Below, one piece after another: positions 5,649 to 6,070 of a DNA stretch of 6,070 nt. Origin of the DNA: Clostridia bacterium (GTDB lineage Bacteria > Bacillota_A > Clostridia > Christensenellales > CAG-138); assembly GCA_017394605.1 (NCBI GenBank), contig JAFPXU010000029.1, forward strand, positions 1 through 6,070, given 5' to 3'. Each line of letters starts with the position of its first letter. Position 1 is the stretch's first letter. The notes beneath the pieces were generated by a model, which worked only from the letters and a program-made list of their open reading frames with translations, searched no databases and was not told the DNA's origin. The position numbers were made by a program, and so were the translations under genes.

Positions 5649-5941
5649 GCCTTTGTCCTCCATTTGTAGTCCGTGCACTCCGCCGCGCGGTACGCCGCGG
5701 CCGCGGTCCGCGCCCGGACGGTGCAGTCCAGCGCGCCCTTGTCGACCGCTTCGACGCGCGCCTTTCCGACGCCGAGGTCCGAAAGCGTGTCACGGATGAC
5801 TTTTTCGATCTGCTTGCCGTACTGCGCCATCACGCTCGAAGTCAGCACGACCTCCACCCCGTCCTGTTCGGCGGGTTCGATCGTGACGATGATGTCGCTC
5901 GATTCCACGGTGCCGGCCGATGCGGTTTTGACGATCTCCAT
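5645..5941 (-). CDS. citD: Citrate lyase gamma subunit (acyl carrier protein)
   Basis: This complete 98-residue protein is the acyl carrier subunit that shuttles acetyl and citryl groups between CitF and CitE. Length matches CitD (about 95-100). The N-terminal SAGTVESSDIIV (8-19) aligns with the family's attachment region; Ser14 is the expected site for the 2'-(5''-triphosphoribosyl)-3'-dephospho-CoA arm. The C-terminal half has the familiar KGALDCTVRARTAAAAYRAA stretch (68-87). I start at the ATG at 5941, with GGAGG 9 bases upstream, because this places Ser14 exactly as in characterised CitD. A longer open frame back to 6043 is only overlap with the upstream gene in another frame. It follows the upstream gene by 4 bp and overlaps citE by 4 bases. 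Activity needs CitC, CitX and CitG functions, whose genes are not seen here. Confidence 0.96.
   Translation of the reverse strand: MEIVKTASAGTVESSDIIVTIEPAEQDGVEVVLTSSVMAQYGKQIEKVIRDTLSDLGVGKARVEAVDKGALDCTVRARTAAAAYRAAECTDYKWRTKA
5657..5661 (-). promoter_or_regulatory. RBS that sets the citE start, inside the end of citD
   Basis: GGAGG is 8 bases before the citE ATG at 5648, within the last citD codons. It fixes the short start and supports coupled translation of citD and citE. Confidence 0.8.
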
Positions 5942-5945
5942 CTTC

Positions 5946-6070
5946 TCAGGCCTCCAGTTTCTGTTCCAGACGGGAACGGATGGCGCGGATGAAGTCGATC
6001 GTGTTGACCGAAGTGGGGACCATCCCTTCGACCAGGTTGACAAGGTCCTTGGTCATGATGCCGTCGTTCA
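5946..6070 (-). CDS. icd: Isocitrate dehydrogenase (NADP) C-terminus, partial
   Basis: Only the last 40 codons and the stop are in the window; the start lies beyond the right edge. The visible end reads GIMTKDL, a 15-residue variable stretch, then NTIDFIRAIRSRLE. The G-x-MTKDL block followed by N-(S/T)-x-(D/E)-F and a closing helix is how NADP-dependent isocitrate dehydrogenases of the clostridial and eukaryote-like type end. Such an enzyme oxidises isocitrate to 2-oxoglutarate and CO2 in the cytoplasm. The stop is 4 bp before the citD start, so it shares the transcript with citDEF. The call rests on a short segment; another beta-decarboxylating dehydrogenase is possible but fits less well. 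citC, which usually precedes citD, is excluded because its C-terminus does not look like this. Confidence 0.72.
   Translation of the reverse strand, partial: NDGIMTKDLVNLVEGMVPTSVNTIDFIRAIRSRLEQKLEA

Noticed and set aside
4959..5669. Plus-strand open frame opposite citE
   Set aside because: Arg/Asp/His/Val-rich composition, no motif and complete overlap with citE mark it as a shadow.
1..6070. Mobile element, CRISPR, toxin-antitoxin, phage defence or RNA gene
   Set aside because: No transposase, integrase, repeat-spacer pattern, tRNA-like fold or defence-type domain was seen on either strand. Gene density and style are uniform across the window.

Overview
The window looks like a GC-rich bacterial chromosome segment in which every supported gene lies on the minus strand and genes are packed with short gaps or overlaps. 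Strong GGAGG ribosome binding sites before almost every start, two TTG starts, a citrate lyase operon and several small envelope-type proteins familiar from Clostridia point to an anaerobic Firmicute, probably an uncultured gut or rumen Clostridium-like lineage. That placement is inference from style and gene content, not a database match.

Read in the direction of transcription (high to low coordinates), the first block is a central-carbon operon. It runs from the last 40 codons of an isocitrate dehydrogenase-type gene (6070-5946) to citD (5941-5645), citE (5648-4767) and citF (4764-3253), with junctions of 4 bp, a 4-base ATGA overlap and 2 bp. It closes with a strong 14-bp-stem intrinsic terminator at 3228-3196. 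CitD carries the Ser that accepts the phosphoribosyl-dephospho-CoA arm, CitF transfers the ACP from acetate to citrate, and CitE cleaves citryl-ACP to oxaloacetate plus acetyl-ACP. The icd-type gene feeds the other fate of citrate, isocitrate to 2-oxoglutarate, so the operon appears to sit at the citrate branch point. The maturation genes citC, citX and citG are not in the window.

The second block is a single HAD-family phosphatase gene (3097-2153). It has its own promoter-like sequence, a TTG start and a probable terminator at its stop codon.

The third block starts with another promoter-like sequence and a small PSP-like HAD phosphatase (2018-1404). It continues with a two-helix DUF3592-type membrane protein (1345-863), an uncharacterised LURP-one-like soluble protein (873-361) and a lipoprotein (338 to the left edge, incomplete). 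Gaps of 58 bp, an 11 bp overlap and 22 bp suggest one transcript. Its function is unknown; the membrane protein and lipoprotein suggest an envelope role.

I see no mobile element, CRISPR array, tRNA, rRNA or defence system. Most of the window is ordinary. The points most worth checking are the icd-citDEF arrangement without citC/X/G, the uncharacterised four-gene cluster, and five starts that are easily called too far upstream.
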